A stretch of DNA of 64,000 nt, from NCBI GenBank assembly GCA_964511385.1, contig CAZEFE010000002.1, positions 186,001 through 250,000 of the forward strand. The letters run 5' to 3'. Made by a program: the position numbers and the translations under genes. Positions 17,417-26,638 of this stretch are shown one piece after another. The notes below the pieces were generated by a model, which worked only from the letters and a program-made list of their open reading frames with translations, did no database searches and was not told the DNA's origin. Position 1 is the first letter of the stretch; each line of letters begins with the position of its first letter. The DNA is from CAILHX01 sp964511385 (lineage in GTDB: Bacteria > Pseudomonadota > Gammaproteobacteria > Burkholderiales > Methylophilaceae).

Positions 17417-19426
17417 TTAAGCGTAGAAAAATGAACCTGAAACATCGTTTGCACCCAAGCCACCGGTGTTATCCGTCAGCCCCTTGGCGCCTGTCACTGC
17501 ATAACTGATAGCGGTAGCGAAGGCGATCCCGGCCTCAAGCCGGAAATCGACTGAACCACCCGCCGGAATGTCTATTTCCCATAGCGCGGCAGTTGTGCCA
17601 ATCGTGATACCTGCCACGGCCGTATTCCAGATTTTGATCGAGCGAACGGAAGCCGATGTGTTGATCAACTGCCAGCCAAGCAAGCGCCCTGCGGCGGCCT
17701 TGATTGCGGTGGCGGCTGGAGTTGCGGGAGAAAGAACAGAAATAGCGGAAGCGCCGCCCGTCGCACTGGCGCGATATTGCACGCCAACATCACCAATAGC
17801 GTTGGTTCCTGCCGCCAGCGCACCGCCGGAAGGGTTAACCGTTGGGGCATTGGTCACCTTTACCGGAAATGGCGACCGGTTGCCCTGCATGCGCTGCCCG
17901 GCAATATAGACCGGGAAATTAACAAAATCCTCTACCGACCAGAATCCCACCGTCCACGTGGTCGTGGAGGCCGGTGCTGTCGAACCATTACGGCTCCACA
18001 GGTAAACGTATAGATCCAGCTCATCGTCAGGAATATTGACCACGCGATGGCCGCGCGTAGCAGATACATCCGGCGTGGCGCTGGAGGCGATCAGCATGTC
18101 ATCGCAGAACACATTGCGGCCGTCATTGACAATTTGCACCACGTGCCCGGGCGATGCGCTGGTATTCACTGCTAAAGTTGTATCGCCACTATTCCAACCT
18201 TTGCGCTGGCAATCGAACAGGCTACTGGTCGCAGTGACGCCGTTGTAAAGATTGTGCACGTAGTTGTAGCCAAAAAGGTCAACCGTGCAACTACCTGTGG
18301 CAGGCCAGCCTGCCACGGTAAAGTTGATATGGTCGGCATCCGGAATGCTGGCAATGGCATACCGTCCAGGAACACCGGCCGCGCCGATGATCGCGCCGAT
18401 CATCATGCTCTGGCCGACGTTCTGCGACGTAAAGTTATGGCCTGCCAGGGCGACCGTGATGGAGGTTGCGCTGTTGATCGTGACGGTAACGCCCTCGCCC
18501 ACGATATCGGCCAGCAAAAACTCAAAGTTCTGGTTGGCAATTCGCTGTGAAAGTATGGTCTGGTAGCGGGCGATGAGCGCCCCATTGAATTTTTGCGTTG
18601 ACCTGGCCAGGAATTCGGCATTGGTCGAAGTGCCCGTTGTCACCAGTAAATTGCCGCTAGCTTGCGTAACCCCTACGCCGGTACCAATGGCACGCAGCGT
18701 CATGTCATCACTCAGCAGGCCAGCGCCAACCTTGGCGAATGAGCAGGTATAGGTTTTCTGCCCCAATGGGCGAACCGGCCAACCGAAAGCGCTGGGAGCT
18801 GGCACGTAATTCAACAGACCAGGAAATTTACCCAGCAATCGCTTGAATAAAGCGATCAGGCTGAAAGTTCCAGCGTCGCTGCTGGCGACGGCATCATTGG
18901 TGGATCCGAGGTTACTATCCAGCACATTGATATTTTCAAGCGCCGACAATGAAGCGGTGCCCAATTCAACAGTACCGCCAACCGTGATGTTTTCCAGGGC
19001 AGACAAAGACGGCGAACCAAGTTCAACCGTGCCGCTTACAGTGACATTCTCGAGTGCATTGAGCGCAGTCGCGCCAAGCTCGACCGTACCAGTCACTGGC
19101 AACGGGTTATTGGCGTCGTTCTTGATTTCTATTTCATTGCTGACTGAAACAGTCAAAGTGCCTGTAACTGCATCCACCAGTTTGCGCAACCAGCCGATAA
19201 TGCCGCTGGCATTAGTCGCCAGCGCCGGCGCAGCATCTCCTGCAGCACCAACGCTGGACAAAAGCGTGGATTCGGTGGCGAAATCAACCATCTGGCCACT
19301 TTTATTGACCACAGCCACAGCGGCGGCCAACTGTTTCTGTGCCTGGTTATCGTCAACCTCGACTACTGCCGCCTCACCGGCTGGCGCAGCCAAACCAACG
19401 CCAGAATCTTTGATGTCGCTTGCCAT
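17417..19426 (-). CDS. Large tail-associated protein with 19-residue tandem repeats
   Basis: A 669-residue protein of unknown family. The N-terminal 60 residues are polar and helical. Residues 112-168 are three consecutive 19-residue repeats sharing GTVELG....L.ALEN..V. Residues 225-500 are beta-rich with many aromatic and Gly residues, and the C-terminus contains a TGGASAISVLS-type segment. Size, composition and position after the fibre gene suggest a second receptor-binding, tail-tip or capsule-interacting protein. No catalytic motif was recognised. Confidence 0.65.
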   Translation of the reverse strand: MASDIKDSGVGLAAPAGEAAVVEVDDNQAQKQLAAAVAVVNKSGQMVDFATESTLLSSVGAAGDAAPALATNASGIIGWLRKLVDAVTGTLTVSVSNEIEIKNDANNPLPVTGTVELGATALNALENVTVSGTVELGSPSLSALENITVGGTVELGTASLSALENINVLDSNLGSTNDAVASSDAGTFSLIALFKRLLGKFPGLLNYVPAPSAFGWPVRPLGQKTYTCSFAKVGAGLLSDDMTLRAIGTGVGVTQASGNLLVTTGTSTNAEFLARSTQKFNGALIARYQTILSQRIANQNFEFLLADIVGEGVTVTINSATSITVALAGHNFTSQNVGQSMMIGAIIGAAGVPGRYAIASIPDADHINFTVAGWPATGSCTVDLFGYNYVHNLYNGVTATSSLFDCQRKGWNSGDTTLAVNTSASPGHVVQIVNDGRNVFCDDMLIASSATPDVSATRGHRVVNIPDDELDLYVYLWSRNGSTAPASTTTWTVGFWSVEDFVNFPVYIAGQRMQGNRSPFPVKVTNAPTVNPSGGALAAGTNAIGDVGVQYRASATGGASAISVLSPATPAATAIKAAAGRLLGWQLINTSASVRSIKIWNTAVAGITIGTTAALWEIDIPAGGSVDFRLEAGIAFATAISYAVTGAKGLTDNTGGLGANDVSGSFFYA
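18923..19093 (-). repeat. Three tandem 57-bp coding repeats
   Basis: Three in-frame units encode residues 112-130, 131-149 and 150-168 of the large tail protein. Each reads xGTVELGxxxLxALENxxV. The regular spacing suggests duplication of a beta-hairpin or beta-helix rung. Confidence 0.8.
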
Positions 19427-19436
19427 GATTATGTCC

Positions 19437-19913
19437 CTATTGCTTCACTCGATACGGCCTGAACATAAACTTGGCATACAGCACACGCCGATCCGGCTGC
19501 GTGATCGCCCAGCCGTATTTCAGGCCGAACTTGCTGCCGCGAACGTCCCTCTCCCACGCCCACTTGGAATCGAACGCAACGCCCAGGGTTAATTTGCCGA
19601 AATTGCTGCATGGGTTCCTGCCGCACAGGAATACCAACTGCTGCCAGTAAGTAGGATTGGCAGGCTGGTGCGCATTACCGACACCGCGCGGGTAAAGGTA
19701 ATTGCCGAACCATGTTGAGCCTCCGCTCCAGTTGGTCAGCAGCAAGATCGCCGTGATCGGCCAGCCGATGAACCACACCGGAACGTATACCAGCCACCAG
19801 ATCAAATGCGTCACGTTGGCGCGCCAATCTCTCACAAACAGGCACAGCAGTTGGCCGATGATGCCGAGCGCGAGATAGGCACCCAGCAGCGATTTCAGGA
19901 TGATGATGGTCAT
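19437..19913 (-). CDS. Membrane-associated phage protein (DUF7338-like)
   Basis: 158 residues with two N-terminal membrane segments (IIILKSLLGAYLALGIIGQLL and a Trp-rich WWLVYVPVWFIGWPITAILLL). A soluble C-terminus follows with WAWERDVRGSKFG and YAKFMFRPYRVKQ. Proteins of this shape recur near tail-fibre genes of Mu-like and other phages; DUF7338 is my best match. Its start overlaps the stop of the preceding gene (ATGA). A function in receptor masking or exclusion is conceivable but unproven. Confidence 0.6.
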   Translation of the reverse strand: MTIIILKSLLGAYLALGIIGQLLCLFVRDWRANVTHLIWWLVYVPVWFIGWPITAILLLTNWSGGSTWFGNYLYPRGVGNAHQPANPTYWQQLVFLCGRNPCSNFGKLTLGVAFDSKWAWERDVRGSKFGLKYGWAITQPDRRVLYAKFMFRPYRVKQ

Positions 19914-20263
19914 GGCTTTGGAAACCGTTGTTGAATTTCAGCGACCTTGGCCAGCCACTCATCCTTGGTTGCCTCGCCGCGTTGGTATTTGAAAAAAAGC
20001 GGGTCGGCTTCATCCCGATAGGCCACACGACGTTTGGCTTCTACCGCATCTGCTGGGTATCCATCCGGGTACTGCTGGGCGAACACCTCGCGCAGTTCGT
20101 CAAGGCTGGCGATACTGGTAGCGATTCCGCCTTCTTCGATAAATTGAAGGTAGGTTGGGTCATCGTCGGCAATAAAGCCTTTGGCTTTTGATGAATAAAC
20201 TTGTCCATTGGCGTCCCCTACAAACCAGCACCAATCACGCACGTTGTATATTTTCATGTTCAT
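19910..20263 (-). CDS. Tail-fibre-assembly-like protein
   Basis: The 117-residue protein begins MNMKIYNVRDWCWFVGD and ends with a charged helical part (RGEATKDEWLAKVAEIQQRFP). This is the plan of small tail-fibre chaperones, in which an N-terminal beta part is followed by a KDEWLxxVxxI-type helix. It sits directly after the fibre gene, as Tfa proteins do. A second ATG two codons later is also possible. The call rests on position and C-terminal pattern. Confidence 0.6.
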   Translation of the reverse strand: MNMKIYNVRDWCWFVGDANGQVYSSKAKGFIADDDPTYLQFIEEGGIATSIASLDELREVFAQQYPDGYPADAVEAKRRVAYRDEADPLFFKYQRGEATKDEWLAKVAEIQQRFPKP

Positions 20264-20268
20264 TATCC

Positions 20269-21558
20269 TTAAACGTATTGGCCGCCAGTTGCAGCAGAGC
20301 CAGCAGAATTTCCAGGTAGATAAGTGGCACCGCCACCACTTGTATTGATAACACCGTTGGTGTTTATGAGGTAACGAACACCCGTTGCGGTGCCGCTAAA
20401 AGTGTTGGAGTAATAATCCAGCACAGAGGATTTGCTGATATCCGCAAAAGTTGTTGAAAACGCCGGAGTACCGGTAAGGGTGATAGTTTTCCCAGCGCAG
20501 CTTATAGCGCCGCTTGCCGACGCTAAAAAATGTCGTGGGGCCCCGCCCAAAATGGTGTAGTTGGAATTCAGGATAACTCGACCACAAAAGCCCGCTTGAA
20601 TATGCTGAATGGTGGCCGCGCCGAACTCAATACCTACCCCTGTTTGTATTTCTCCACCGAACTCGGCGTCAATACAAACGCCGCCGATAAGTCGCATCCC
20701 AGAAACAGTAAACTGCGCTCCGTCGTAGGCAGTAAAGCAGGTCGAACCGCCCACAGAAACGACCACATTGGAAGGTGTAGCCGTATCACCTTCGATCACC
20801 AGTCCATTAACACCATTAAATGCGCCAACAAATAAACCTCGGGCAACGGCTCCAGCGCCGTAGGTGCCATTTGCCAATTTTATTTTCGCGGTAAACCCGG
20901 CGAAATCGTAATTGTTCAGGAGTGTGTCGAATGCTTTTTGAATGGTCAGCCAAGGCGTACCTACGGCAAGGCCGCTATTTGAGTCATTACCAGTGGTAGA
21001 CACATAAAATGTGGTATTGGCCGTCAATCTGATTCGGCCAGCATCTTTTCTGGAGTAACTCTGCGGCGTGGTGCCGACAACAATAGGACCATCGGTATCC
21101 AGTTCAAAAATTTGATCGGCATACGTGCCTTCCGTCACCACAATAAGCGAACCGGCCTTGAGTTCAGCGCCATCGTCGGCTTCAGGTGCGCGGGTGGCGG
21201 CAACGGCGGCACCGTTCCAGACGTAGATACCGCGCAGCGCGGCTGTGGCGTGATCTTTCTCCAGGAACTTGTCACCAGTCACCATCGTGACGCCGCCAAT
21301 GGTGGCACCAGGTGCGGCAAGGTTGGTGGCGGTGCTGGATGCGGCGCGGACTTTGAAATCGCCTTTATTGTTCACCTGCTGCTGGACGTAGGCGATGATG
21401 GCGTCTTTAACCTGAGTGACGCTGCCGCCTTCCCCGCTCAACGAGGCGCCGTTCATGGTGGCAACATTAACCAGCTCATTAACGATCGCATTGACCAATG
21501 CGCTTGGCAAAGGCGACCGGTTAACAAACGGGAACGGCGGATCGGTTGGGGTATACAT
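20269..21558 (-). CDS. Tail fibre protein with beta-helix C-terminal region
   Basis: A 429-residue fibre. The N-terminus (FPFVNRSPLPSALVNAIVNELVNVA) is a baseplate-attachment type found in Mu-like fibres. The middle has GIYVWNGAAVAATRAPEADD, a common fibre motif. From about residue 195, FYVSTTGNDSNSGL..PW.TIQKAFD begins a right-handed beta-helix resembling pectin-lyase folds that bind or cut polysaccharide. No catalytic residues can be assigned. It likely recognises the host surface glycan. Confidence 0.78.
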   Translation of the reverse strand: MYTPTDPPFPFVNRSPLPSALVNAIVNELVNVATMNGASLSGEGGSVTQVKDAIIAYVQQQVNNKGDFKVRAASSTATNLAAPGATIGGVTMVTGDKFLEKDHATAALRGIYVWNGAAVAATRAPEADDGAELKAGSLIVVTEGTYADQIFELDTDGPIVVGTTPQSYSRKDAGRIRLTANTTFYVSTTGNDSNSGLAVGTPWLTIQKAFDTLLNNYDFAGFTAKIKLANGTYGAGAVARGLFVGAFNGVNGLVIEGDTATPSNVVVSVGGSTCFTAYDGAQFTVSGMRLIGGVCIDAEFGGEIQTGVGIEFGAATIQHIQAGFCGRVILNSNYTILGGAPRHFLASASGAISCAGKTITLTGTPAFSTTFADISKSSVLDYYSNTFSGTATGVRYLINTNGVINTSGGGATYLPGNSAGSAATGGQYV

Positions 21559-21566
21559 ATCTGCTC

Positions 21567-22199
21567 CTATGGTTCAAAAATCACCGACGTGTGGGCCGGC
21601 TTCAGCGTAGTAATGAGGCTTTGCAGGGTGCCCTGCTCATCCACTGCAAAAGGGGTGTCATCCATCGTGTCGTAATCCAACTCGAAGAGTTCGATGCGCG
21701 GCTCTTCAATCCCCAGACCGCATCCTGGCAAATAGGCAGGGTTCACCACGCCAGATAGGCTTGGCAAGCCTTTTACGACCCACACGAACTGATCGCCTAC
21801 ATTGCCCATCGGCACTTCGTCCATCGCGCTCCAATCAAGCTGGAAATAGTCGAGTTCGATGATCGTGACGCCCAGGTATCCGCACAATTCGGCTACCCAG
21901 ATAAACCAATCCTTGTCCAGGCGTGCTGGAGACAAGTTGATCTTGACGGTACAGCGGTCGCGCCGGGATTGAACATCGAGATAAGGGCAGTTGGGCAATC
22001 CTAGAAACCGTTCCCAGTCATCCAGCAACTCGGGCGGGCAGGTCATGGGGGTCATGGCATCGCGCAGTAGTTTGGCGTCGGCCTTGGCTTTATCCAGCGC
22101 AATGCCGGCGGCTTCCAGCTCCGCTTGCAGGCGTGGCTGTGCCGGGTCATAACTGACCGGCGGCAATAACCTGGCTAGAAGATCGGCGTGCTCGCTCAT
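21567..22199 (-). CDS. Tail protein, Mu gp48-like (DUF2313)
   Basis: The 210-residue protein begins MSEHADLLARLLPPVSYDP and contains MTCPPELLDDWERFLGLP, the YmfQ/DUF2313 signature of Mu gp48, which links baseplate and fibre. The frame is open to 22235, but the ATG at 22199 overlaps the J-like stop as ATGA and is chosen. Confidence 0.85.
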   Translation of the reverse strand: MSEHADLLARLLPPVSYDPAQPRLQAELEAAGIALDKAKADAKLLRDAMTPMTCPPELLDDWERFLGLPNCPYLDVQSRRDRCTVKINLSPARLDKDWFIWVAELCGYLGVTIIELDYFQLDWSAMDEVPMGNVGDQFVWVVKGLPSLSGVVNPAYLPGCGLGIEEPRIELFELDYDTMDDTPFAVDEQGTLQSLITTLKPAHTSVIFEP

Positions 22200-23263
22200 A
22201 TCTGCGTCAGGGTCGCCGTGCCAAACTGCGCCCATTCCATATGTGTAACGTCCACCAGGGGCACCACGTTGGCAGCAGGTGTATGCACCACGCGGTCTTT
22301 AACGCCCTTGATGTTGGATAAAATCGCCTCGATGCGGCTCTTGAGGATGATGGTTCCAGGCTTTTGCGAATTGATATAAATCGCCAGCTGGGCATTGAAT
22401 TCGGCGCTGATTTCAGCCAGCGAAGCGGATCCGTCCAGCACCACGTCGGCGGTCACGTTCACCGTCACTGCTGTTGGCCCGATGATGCTCCAGCTAGTCA
22501 ATCCAACCGGACGCTCCTGGTCCACGTGCGCCGTCACATCCGCCAGCAGTTGGACAGATGGAATACCGCTGGTGCTGATAATGGCGACGTCCACGGTGCC
22601 GTTTCCGCGCCGCAAGTCATAGACAAACGCATCCACCACCCCCGGAACCTCCAGGCACCAGCGCCGCCAGTCGAACTTGTTACCGCCGGCGGCTGGGTAA
22701 CGAATGATGTCCAGGTAGCGCGCCAGCAACGCGGCCGGGCTTTCAACATCGGCGCCGCTGCCCATCGTCAGCAACACGGCACCGCTGTTGATGCCAAACG
22801 GCGGGTCTGTCAATGTGACGGCCGTGTTATTGACCTGGTTGGAAAGCGAACCAGGCAACAAGGCAACGGCAGGAATATCCACGCTACCGCCCACGCCGAT
22901 GGTGCCCGCTGCGCTGGTCTGGTAAGTCAGCCCGGTTTCATGATTGCCCTGGCTATAAATTGGCACTGCCGTGCCAGGCGTGCCGGTGATCCGCATGGTA
23001 CCGGTGGCGGCAATGGCGGCTTTACGCTTCATCAGCCGTTGAGCGCAATGGCGCTCCAGCATTTCGATATCTGAGATGTCCGGGAAAATCTGCCGGGCGA
23101 TCCAGGATTGATGCTGGTAAAGCCCTTCCACTGCGCTGGCTTCGCCGCTGGCGCGGATGTAAAAGTCGGAATCGGCATCTACCGCCACCTGGCTGTTTAT
23201 TCCCAGCATCGAGGTCAGAATGCCGTCGCGGATCTGCGCGTAATTGGGGACCGTATAAGCCAT
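22196..23263 (-). CDS. Baseplate assembly protein J-like (Mu gp47)
   Basis: 355 residues with the family start PNYAQIRDGILTSMLGINS and the central VPGVVDAFVYDLRRGNGTVDV plus GGNKFDWRRWCLEVPGV region. Baseplate J/gp47 proteins form the wedge around the tail tube in contractile tails. The start shares one base with the stop of the W-like gene (TAATG). Ordinary length and order V-W-J-I. Confidence 0.9.
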   Translation of the reverse strand: MAYTVPNYAQIRDGILTSMLGINSQVAVDADSDFYIRASGEASAVEGLYQHQSWIARQIFPDISDIEMLERHCAQRLMKRKAAIAATGTMRITGTPGTAVPIYSQGNHETGLTYQTSAAGTIGVGGSVDIPAVALLPGSLSNQVNNTAVTLTDPPFGINSGAVLLTMGSGADVESPAALLARYLDIIRYPAAGGNKFDWRRWCLEVPGVVDAFVYDLRRGNGTVDVAIISTSGIPSVQLLADVTAHVDQERPVGLTSWSIIGPTAVTVNVTADVVLDGSASLAEISAEFNAQLAIYINSQKPGTIILKSRIEAILSNIKGVKDRVVHTPAANVVPLVDVTHMEWAQFGTATLTQI

Positions 23264-23628
23264 TACTCGACCCCCACAAAATGCTCCAGCTCGGCCGCCA
23301 CGTCACCCGCCTGGAACACCTTGACCAGGATACGCAAACGGCCATCGCCGAGCTGTTCGGTGCGGGTCTCTATACTCTCGGCGCGGCCGTCATCGAGCAA
23401 CGGCTGCAATGCTTCGGCCACATACTCGCGGGCGCGCTGCTGGCGGTTTGGAAGGTCTTTTTCGCGTTGCAGCAGATAAAGTCGCGAACCGAAATTGATG
23501 TCATCCCAATAGCTGCCGCGAGGTGTGTCAATTCTCAGATAAACCGCGTTGAGCAGGTTGTAAATGGAAATGCCGCTGTAATCGGCGGTAGCAGGGTTGA
23601 TGCCTGGCTGTCGGAGTGCGGCGAGCAT
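23263..23628 (-). CDS. Baseplate wedge protein, GpW/gp25-like (Mu gp46)
   Basis: 121 residues containing NAVYLRIDTPRGSYWDDINFGSRL and a charged C-terminal part, typical of Mu gp46 and gp25/W lysozyme-like wedge proteins. It is the first gene after a 58-base gap that holds the GCGACG-NN-CGTCGC dyad, 40 bases before its ATG. It therefore may begin a separately controlled unit. No strong Shine-Dalgarno is seen. Confidence 0.82.
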   Translation of the reverse strand: MLAALRQPGINPATADYSGISIYNLLNAVYLRIDTPRGSYWDDINFGSRLYLLQREKDLPNRQQRAREYVAEALQPLLDDGRAESIETRTEQLGDGRLRILVKVFQAGDVAAELEHFVGVE

Positions 23629-23667
23629 GGTATCAACATCATGCTCAACTCAGTCAAGACAAAACAC

Positions 23668-23683
23668 CGCGACGGGCGTCGCG
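23668..23683 (-). promoter_or_regulatory. Late-unit dyad, copy 3 (upstream of W-like gene)
   Basis: The - strand reads CGCGACG-CC-CGTCGCG, a perfect 7-bp inverted repeat directly after the V-like stop codon. Its core ends 40 nt before the W-like ATG. The same core precedes the holin gene (49019) and the protease gene (35472) at almost the same distance. It could be an activator site or an RNA hairpin with a GCCC tetraloop. Confidence 0.6.
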
Positions 23684-23686
23684 CAA

Positions 23687-24262
23687 TCAGGTAATGGCCG
23701 AGGAAGTGTTCGGCCCGTCGTGCTCAGTGTGGTGGTGGCCACGCACCGAGGTGCCGCTGGCGTAGACATCGGTTGCGCTGACGTTGCCGCTGACCGTGGC
23801 TTGTGGCGTGGTCAATGTGACAGAAGTGCTTGCCGTGGCCTGCACCACAGGTGAATTGATGTTGACGGCAACCGCCGCATTGAGATTAAAGGTATCGCAA
23901 CTGACGTCGATGATTTTACCGTTCTTCAGGTGTATAAAATGCCCGTCGGTTTCATTAAAAATAGCGGTCTCGCCATCCTGCATGTTGGCCACGTGCAGTT
24001 GCCCGTTGGCGCATGAAATAATAACGCCGTGGGCGCTTTTACCGTGCAACGGGATAATAATCACCTCGGCATTCGGCAGCGGGCGTGAGCGAAAACCGGC
24101 CTGCTGAAAAAACTCCGGCTTCTGGAACTTCTCGCCGGCCAGAGCCTCAGCCTGGCCAAGCATGACACGGCTGCTGCCCAAGTTCTTGAGCCTGGCGCGC
24201 ACAGCATGACGCTGTGCGGTTCTGGCGCGATTCATGATTTTTCTAACATCATCCGGGTTCAT
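23687..24262 (-). CDS. Baseplate spike protein V-like (Mu gp45)
   Basis: 191 residues. An OB-fold part (GFRSRPLPNAEVIIIPLHGKSAHG) is followed by repetitive beta-helix sequence (NINSPVVQATASTSVTLTTPQATVSG). A His-rich tip HHHTEHDGP ends the protein, like the metal-binding apex of Mu gp45 and P2 V. It pierces the outer membrane during injection. Its start overlaps the previous stop by 4 bases. Confidence 0.88.
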   Translation of the reverse strand: MNPDDVRKIMNRARTAQRHAVRARLKNLGSSRVMLGQAEALAGEKFQKPEFFQQAGFRSRPLPNAEVIIIPLHGKSAHGVIISCANGQLHVANMQDGETAIFNETDGHFIHLKNGKIIDVSCDTFNLNAAVAVNINSPVVQATASTSVTLTTPQATVSGNVSATDVYASGTSVRGHHHTEHDGPNTSSAIT

Positions 24263-25344
24263 TCAATATAGCTCCCGCGCCGCTTATGGAAATCATTTCT
24301 GCGCTTGGCCTTGATATATGCCAGGTGCAACATCCAGGAACCATCCTCGATAAAATGCAACTCGGTGGTTTTACCCTCCGATCGCTCCAGTTTCAGGATG
24401 CGCTTTTTCAGGTAGTAAACCCCGTTCACCTGTTTATTCGGCGAGACCAGAGTGCAGCGCATGCCGGGTTTCCATACCCATCCACCAGGTGCTCGGTGAC
24501 CGGTGACCAGGATGCGGATCTCGGTACCGGCCATTCGCCCATCGCCGATCAGCTTTTGCGCGCGCGCTTTTGCCAGCGCAGTGGTCTCGCAGTTGCCGTC
24601 CACGACCACCTTGTGGCGCTTGACACGCACCGCGTCATCCGTGGCCTCACCCACCACGTGGGCAATACCATCCTCGCCATCACCAGCCGCCTGGCCATAT
24701 ACCGTGACCTTGCTGAAACGGTTGGTCAGGTCGCGCACCACGGTGAATTCCTCAACGTTGGTGCGCTCACCGTCTTCGATCAGCGTGGCCACCGGCGCCA
24801 CGGTGTAGTCAGGCTCGCCGATCACCAGCGTGCCGTCCGGCTCGAACCAAGGCCACACGTTGTTTGCTTCGCACGCCTCTTGTAGCCACTCCCAGACCGA
24901 TTGTCCCGGTTCCGTATGCACCCGCTTGCGAATGGTTTTCTCCGGCGCGCGCCAGGCCACTTTTTTAATGCCCAGCGGCAATACCGCTTTGGTCATGATC
25001 TGTTTCAGCGTGGCCTGGTTGAGCGTCAGTATATCGGCGGAACAATCCACCAAAAAAGCACCGTCATCCCGCCCGGAAATACTGATCTGCCGTCCGGAAG
25101 CCTTACGGGTGCTATCCTCGATATGGTCTATGCTTCCGCTCAGAATCAGGTCATCACCCAGCCACAGCCTGACCGGTGCGCCTTCATACATTTTGGCAGG
25201 CAGCGCGCGCTCGAATTTACCCAGGCTCAGCTCCCAGCCGTCGGCTGGGGTTAGCAGGTCCGAATCAACGCGGTACCGCTTCCAGGTGTCGCAGGTCAGC
25301 CCGCCAAGATCGAGGCGGATAGCATCACTACTTGGCATAAGCAT
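24259..25344 (-). CDS. Baseplate hub protein P-like (Mu gp44)
   Basis: 361 residues with the late-control gene D/gp44 features LGGLTCDTWKRYRVDSD, ISGRDDGAFLVDCSA and VWEWLQEACEANNVWPWFEPDG. It forms the trimeric hub that joins tube and spike. The start is ATG at 25344 or 25338, both inside the end of the N-like gene. Confidence 0.87.
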   Translation of the reverse strand: MLMPSSDAIRLDLGGLTCDTWKRYRVDSDLLTPADGWELSLGKFERALPAKMYEGAPVRLWLGDDLILSGSIDHIEDSTRKASGRQISISGRDDGAFLVDCSADILTLNQATLKQIMTKAVLPLGIKKVAWRAPEKTIRKRVHTEPGQSVWEWLQEACEANNVWPWFEPDGTLVIGEPDYTVAPVATLIEDGERTNVEEFTVVRDLTNRFSKVTVYGQAAGDGEDGIAHVVGEATDDAVRVKRHKVVVDGNCETTALAKARAQKLIGDGRMAGTEIRILVTGHRAPGGWVWKPGMRCTLVSPNKQVNGVYYLKKRILKLERSEGKTTELHFIEDGSWMLHLAYIKAKRRNDFHKRRGSYIE

Positions 25345-26638
25345 TCAGCCGGGTGCCCGGCGTAATAAAGTTAGGCTCCTGAATGGACGGATTCAAGCGC
25401 AACAGTTCATCCGCCCGGGTCGCGTCCTTATACCACCAATGCGCGATCAGCCGCAGGTTTCCCGGCGCATGGGTTACCCGCTCGATCAGCGGGGGATGGC
25501 GGTTGATGATGCTCTCTGCCAAGGCTTGCAGATCCACGGCGATCTTCTTCAGCGTCTCGGTCACCGGGCGCGAGTCATTCAGGTCTCCGTACAATCCGCG
25601 CCAGGCCGTCATCGCGGCCAGCAGGTCGGTGCGTGTATCGGTGGCCACGGCGGCTATTTCGTTGGGGGTCAACTCGGCGGCGGCATCGCTCACCAGGAAA
25701 TCATTAGCCGATCTCGCCAGCGCCAGTGCCTGCTGGTATTGCACCTGGACCATCACCGCAGGGTAACGGTCGCGCAACACGTTATCGGCAGACTGATACT
25801 GTTTGCTCAGCACCGGCTGCCGCACATGGTCGCGCGTTTCCTGCCAGGTTGGCACCTTTGGTTTGGTTGCGACGCTTTTGCCGCTGCCGAAAAGCGCTTT
25901 TTGCAACTGGTCTGGGATGTAGCGCAGCAACTCCACGCGCCCCATGAATGCATCCAGCCTGGCGTTAAATCCTGACTGCATGTCCTGGATGAACGAAACC
26001 GGGCTGATGATGTAATCCACTGTATTGGTCAATGTGCCCAGCATTTCAAAAGCGCCCGCGCCGAGTTTTCTCACCTCATCCTGCATGGTGCTGATGGACT
26101 CTTGCATGGCTTGCAAGGCATTTTGCTTGTCCGCAACAAAATTGAAAGGCTCGGTCGCGGCGATGGATTTATCAAAAGGGTCGATGGAAGCCTCAACCGC
26201 AGCATCTATCGAGGCATCAATCGCCTCGGCCTGCCCGGGCACCGTGGAAACCACAAACAGCGGTGTATCCAGGGCATCCTCAACCCACTGGATCGGCAAC
26301 TCGCAATAATTCGGCTGGCCGGCATCAAAAGGAATGCCGATCGAGACGACCTTGGCATTGATGATGCCGAATACCGGATGCACCAGTTCACCGCTGCCGG
26401 GCTGGTTAAGCACCTTCAACAACTCGGCCAGCGGCTCTTCGTAATCCTCCTGCCAGAACACGGCAGTCAGCCGGATCATGCGCGCTTCGCGCCCGGTATC
26501 CTCGATATTGGCTCCGGCCTTGTAAGGGTAGGTGTGCGCGGCGTAGGCAAACGTCAGGTCATCACTGCTGTTAAGCACATCAAACGCCACGCCGCGAAAA
26601 GCGGCGGGCTGGTCGGACATCATGGTTTCCCAACTCAT
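25328..26638 (-). CDS. DNA circularisation/tail protein N-like (Mu gp43)
   Basis: 436 residues. The N-terminal SDQPAAFRGVAFDVLNSSDDL and TYPYKAGANIEDTGREAR belong to the DNA-circularisation-protein N-terminal family of Mu N. A long helical middle (about residues 125-300) follows. In Mu, N is a tail component. A short C-terminal stretch resembles a LysM-type tail (FITPGTRLNAYAK). The start overlaps the tape-measure stop. Confidence 0.87.
   Translation of the reverse strand: MSWETMMSDQPAAFRGVAFDVLNSSDDLTFAYAAHTYPYKAGANIEDTGREARMIRLTAVFWQEDYEEPLAELLKVLNQPGSGELVHPVFGIINAKVVSIGIPFDAGQPNYCELPIQWVEDALDTPLFVVSTVPGQAEAIDASIDAAVEASIDPFDKSIAATEPFNFVADKQNALQAMQESISTMQDEVRKLGAGAFEMLGTLTNTVDYIISPVSFIQDMQSGFNARLDAFMGRVELLRYIPDQLQKALFGSGKSVATKPKVPTWQETRDHVRQPVLSKQYQSADNVLRDRYPAVMVQVQYQQALALARSANDFLVSDAAAELTPNEIAAVATDTRTDLLAAMTAWRGLYGDLNDSRPVTETLKKIAVDLQALAESIINRHPPLIERVTHAPGNLRLIAHWWYKDATRADELLRLNPSIQEPNFITPGTRLNAYAK

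Noticed and set aside
18923..19093. Possible diversity-generating variable region
   Set aside because: The tandem repeats are regular and no reverse transcriptase or template repeat was seen anywhere in the window.
24830..25975. Long + strand open frame over the gp43/gp44 genes
   Set aside because: Antisense to two recognised baseplate genes; low-complexity composition and no ribosome-binding site.
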